64,000 nt of DNA, taken from Ooceraea biroi (Eukaryota > Arthropoda > Insecta > Hymenoptera > Formicidae). Under the pieces are notes generated by a model that was not told the origin of the DNA, ran no database searches, and was given only the letters and a program-made list of their open reading frames with translations. Positions 60,096 through 64,000 of the stretch are shown here, one piece after another (the stretch's first letter is position 1; every line of letters starts with the position of its first letter). The position numbers and the translations under genes were made by a program. Where the stretch lies: contig NC_039508.1 of NCBI RefSeq assembly GCF_003672135.1, positions 1,364,001 through 1,428,000 on the forward strand, in the 5' to 3' direction.

Positions 60096-63000
60096 ATGGC
60101 ACCGAATATAACTAGCACACCGACAGGAGTGCTCTTCGAGGGTGAAAGCTTATCCGAACCGACCGAAGAATTGAAGGAGAAACCCAAATACGTTAGGAGT
60201 ATTGTATGGAAAAATGTGGTTATTTTCTCGTACCTGCATCTCGGAGCGATTTACGGAATTTACCTTGCATTCACGTCGGCCAAATTAGCGACCACTATTT
60301 TTGGTGAGTAGCATGATTGTGACTCAAGTATCTGTACTTATCAGATCAATCCTTTTGATTACTATCTACTTATCAGATAATCTAGCTTAAAAATTAGAAA
60401 GGTGAATAAATGCATTAACTAATGCAGTAAACTAATGCAGAGAGTTTTGGCAATAAAGGAGTAAAATAAAAGGAATAAAATAAATTGATGAATCAATCTG
60501 TAATTAGTATGCGATTAAATTAAAGTGATCATTTATTAGCACTACATCACCTTACATTTATTATCATTCGAATAATTTACGTTTGACAGTATGCATGCAG
60601 TTCCATGCAATCTCGTTATTTGGAAAAGTTATAATAACTGTACATATTGATAAAGTGAAATATATAAATATCATTTAAAAATAATTATCTAACGATACAT
60701 TTATTTACCATTTTTAAATGTCACCGACTCGTGTATTTACCAATGTTGTTATTACATATAGATTACAATATAGGTATGTAATTACTGAATCATCTGATTC
60801 GCAATAATTGCATTGATTTCCGTCGTTTTATATTTTGCTCGAGTTCGCGCTGACGCAAAGTTGTTTAGCACCAGCAATTAGCAATGTCAATAAGACCAAT
60901 TAAAATGTTACATGCTGACGAGTCTACTGTTCCTTCGAATGGCGATGAGATTAGCACATCTATTGAAACCATCATCTTTTATGATTTTATTTAAACTGAG
61001 ACCTTGGAGTACTTAGTCCTTCTGGTTAGTTCCATCTCGCTGATTAAAGGGAGCCTGACCGGAAGTGTGGTACCTTAACCGCGTCGGCTTCATTCATCAT
61101 GAGATTCATGCTGAGAGTCTTGCACGCCGTGGTCGACGTCCGCGGATATAATCTGATCACGGCATGATAAAATATGCTATATAAGACGCAAACATATAAT
61201 TTTGGAGATATTAATTTACTAAAATTTTCATTTTTTGCTTTTTTCCCTATAAAATGTATCTAATCTTCGTAAGAATAATATTGTGTACCAGTAATAAATA
61301 TATTCGTGAATTGTTGCGAATAAGATCTCCGATCCGTGTCGTCAAAGTTGGTTCTCAGAAATTCAATTTGCTCGAGGATGGCCGTTCGATGAAACTTGAT
61401 TGATCGATCGGGGCAGGCGCTCGGAAATTATTATGCATGTACAACATCATGATTTTCTCGATTGCAGCAATCTTCTTATACCAATTCAGTGGCTTCGGGA
61501 TCACCGCCGGGGCTCATCGACTTTGGGCGCACAGATCCTACAAAGCCAAGTGGCCGCTTCAGATATTGCTTATGATCATGAATACCATAGCGTTCCAGGT
61601 ACGTGACAAGACGAACCTTCCAAAAATTACGAGTACTTAGGATTCGCGATTGCTTTCCTTCACATCAAATCGACATTGATGTTCTTCGAATGGGAATTTT
61701 CCGTCCCAGGTATCAGTTGACCGGACGCGTACACTTGACGATCTAGTAATCAATCGAACGAGGCTCTTCTGGCGAATCGAGACTCCTTTCCGTAGCTAGC
61801 GAGGCGTAAAGAATTCATGTCGATGCCGAGCATAATGGGTCGTCGCGTGCAGGAAATCGAAAAAAAATATAGCATGATCCGATGCGTCTAACGACGCATC
61901 GCGTTGGCTAAGCAAGCAATCCGTTGTTGGGAGAAAAAGGTGTCCCTCTTGTCCCCCTTGAACGCGAGGATGTAGGCGACGCGTGCTATTGGATCGATCA
62001 TCGGCACGAGACACAAGCGTATTATACATTCTCGGTTTCGTTTGACGTGACAGTTTAACGCGAGAGCTATTCAGCGAAGTAGATAAACGGGCGGAACAAT
62101 GCACGATGCGTCATGGAGGTGCGTTATTCTCCTTTCGCGTGGGTGCGAATTAAAGCACTCTGCATCGATATCGTTCGTGACGTGATCTTGTGGGATGCAG
62201 GACGCCGCGATCGATTGGGCCAGGGACCACAGGGTTCACCATAAATACAGCGAGACCGACGCCGATCCGCATAACGCAACGAGAGGCTTCTTTTTCTCGC
62301 ATATCGGCTGGCTGCTCTGCAGAAAACACCCGCAAGTCAGGGAGAAGGGTAAGAGAATCGACCTGAGCGACCTCGAGAGCGATCCCATATTAGCGTTCCA
62401 AAAGAAGTACGTGTTATGTTGGTTGAAATGATTGAAAATATCAAATCCCTGATGGATGGAAGTCTTCAGAACAAATTTATACGTTTCAGGTATTACATTA
62501 TACTGATGCCATTGCTATGTTTCATTCTGCCTACCATAATCCCGGTAGTCTGCTGGAATGAGACGTGGACGAACGCTTACTTCATTCCTACCGTTCTCCG
62601 TTACATCTTCACGTTGAACATGACGTGGCTGGTGAACTCCGCGGCTCATCTCTTCGGCAATAAACCTTACGACAAGTTAGTATTAATCAGACTTCATATA
62701 ATTCTATCGTGCCTTTCATGATGAACTTTGTGCTTCGTCTGCTACTTCTTCTTTCGGCGTCCAACTCTCCACTCTTTATTTTTGCCTTTTTCACATTTTT
62801 CCTTAATTAATTAATTTTTTCATGAAAGACTCATTTCTGGTACATGTGATTGGCGGTCCTGTGAAAGTTGCTTTCCAACACAGGTAATCATAAATTTTAG
62901 TAATTAATAAATAATATCATTAACACAGGTACATTAATCCGTCGGAGAACAAAGGCGTCGCCTTGTTCGCTCTGGGCGAGGGCTGGCACAATTATCATCA

Positions 63001-63253
63001 CGTATTCCCGTGGGACTATAAAAGCTCCGAGTTTGGCAACTACAGGCTCAACATGACCACGGCCTTTATCGATTTCTTCGCGAGGATTGGTTGGGCCTAC
63101 GACCTGAAGAGCGTGTCTGAGGACATCGTGATGAAACGGGTGGAGAGGACGGGCGATGGCAGTCATGAGGTATGGGGTTGGGGCGACAAGGACCAAACGC
63201 AGGAAGAGCGGAACCAGGCGATAGTTACCCATCACCATACGAAGGATCAGTAG
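60096..63253 (+). CDS. Acyl-CoA desaturase 2 (canonical, Delta9/Delta11 type)
   Basis: ER membrane stearoyl-CoA-type desaturase acting with cytochrome b5. Five exons in phase: 60096-60303, 61468-61598, 62201-62406, 62490-62675 and 62929-63253; 351 aa, the normal length. His boxes: HRLWAH (86-91), HRVHH (123-127) and HNYHH (264-268), plus NSAAH. Four hydrophobic membrane spans are visible (for example NVVIFSYLHLGAIYGIYLAF and ILMPLLCFILPTIIPVVCW). The tail is charged (WGWGDKDQTQEERNQ). An acceptor (GTTAACAG) 13 bases before the ATG shows a noncoding 5' exon upstream, with 57.5-57.8 kb a candidate. Intron positions match desaturase 1. A cuticular hydrocarbon or general lipid role is known for the family; the exact substrate cannot be told. 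Confidence 0.95.
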
Positions 63254-64000
63254 AGAGGGGATTCCTTGAAGGCTCTTCTCTTCGTATTTGTCCACGACGA
63301 GCACGGATTTCGGCCAATCTATTATTTGTACGATTCCATGATTCGTTCGAACCGGCGGGCCTTGCAGGATTCATGCGTTTCGACACGTCGTTGCATGATT
63401 ATTTGGCTGATTCCGCGTATAAATGAGACCGGCAGGTCCGGTGTTAGGCAGGAAATGTCGCGATCGATTTTTCGCAATCGATGGTGTTCTGGATCGCGGG
63501 CAACGTGCAATACGTGCACTCGCTCGCTCGACGAAATTTTTCCACTTGTTCTTGGAGTAGTTTGATCGAACTAACTTTCGAATTGTTACGTAATCGAGTT
63601 TTTGTATCATTTGTACGATTTTTTAACGTGTAATCGTAACACGGAGGTATGTGCATACAATCGGGACGTCAATTTTCGCATTAATTTTGTACTTTTGTCA
63701 GTAAAAAGTAAATTCACGATACTGTATTAAAAACAAAGAGAAGACTTTTAGAGGCACGACTTCCTCCATTAAAGCGAAGTCGAATTTCGCAGTCCTCGCA
63801 GAGATAAAGTAACCTTTCGAATGACTTACTTTTGTACGCGACTAAATTCTTGCTCAATTTAGCATACATTTAATACACAACCAAAATTTTCTACCTTATC
63901 TTTCTTGATCGAGATAAATAATCCGATGCGCAAACGTGACATTAATTTTGACGCAATACTAACGTAGGCATCATTGCCTCATCAATCAAAACTTTATATA
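63254..64000. other. 3' flank of desaturase 2
   Basis: Probably the 3' UTR and flank. CG content falls towards the right edge. No further gene is seen. Confidence 0.5.

Noticed and set aside
1..64000. tRNA, rRNA, CRISPR arrays and bacterial-type operons
   Set aside because: I looked for tRNA B-box patterns and repeat-spacer arrays by eye and found none convincing; the gene structure is eukaryotic, so CRISPR or operon features are not expected.

Overview
The window looks like genomic DNA of a hymenopteran insect, most likely an ant. It carries intron-rich animal genes with GT-AG splice sites, very AT-rich noncoding DNA broken by CpG-rich islands, an insect-type ionotropic receptor, a cluster of acyl-CoA desaturases, and many mariner, piggyBac-like (TTAA) and foldback elements. 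The order is inferred from these features only; the species cannot be read from the sequence.

The left half (1-30 kb) is gene-dense and mostly conserved. From left to right: the 5' part of bark (bark beetle/anakonda, minus strand, running off the left edge); zw10 (plus); the RRM-RGG splicing factor Rsf1 (minus); fuzzy (plus), head to head with Rsf1; a PDCD2L/trus homologue (plus); an intronless ACAD9-like gene that looks like the complex I assembly factor Egm/Enigma (minus); a repeat island at 25.2-28.0 kb; a small secreted canopy/saposin-like gene (plus); and, tail to tail with it, a nine-exon ionotropic receptor gene (minus, 29.5-35.6 kb) with a Tc1/mariner-type element in one intron.

The right half (36-64 kb) is gene-poor. 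It holds two complete five-exon acyl-CoA desaturase genes (40.0-41.5 kb and 60.1-63.3 kb) and a decayed desaturase copy (42.8-43.4 kb) whose histidine boxes are broken. The desaturases share identical intron positions, so the group arose by tandem duplication. The 44-60 kb stretch between them is packed with transposon remains: a mariner with two nonsense codons, a pogo-like remnant, several large inverted repeats, and possible noncoding first exons near 48.27 and 57.83 kb.

Most of the genes are unrelated housekeeping or developmental genes: junctions, kinetochore and Golgi traffic, splicing, planar polarity/ciliogenesis, ribosome assembly, and mitochondrial complex I. The receptor and desaturases fit chemosensation and lipid or cuticular hydrocarbon production. 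The least familiar material is a set of five repeats with similar CC...CACA-type ends. Each carries arrays of its own short motif (AACGTTC, TATAAC, TATATAAT or TTGCA) next to the ends. The largest (46.1-47.7 kb) encloses a possible small spliced reading frame. I do not recognise this class. All splice sites were read by eye and checked for reading phase; no alignment or database search was run.
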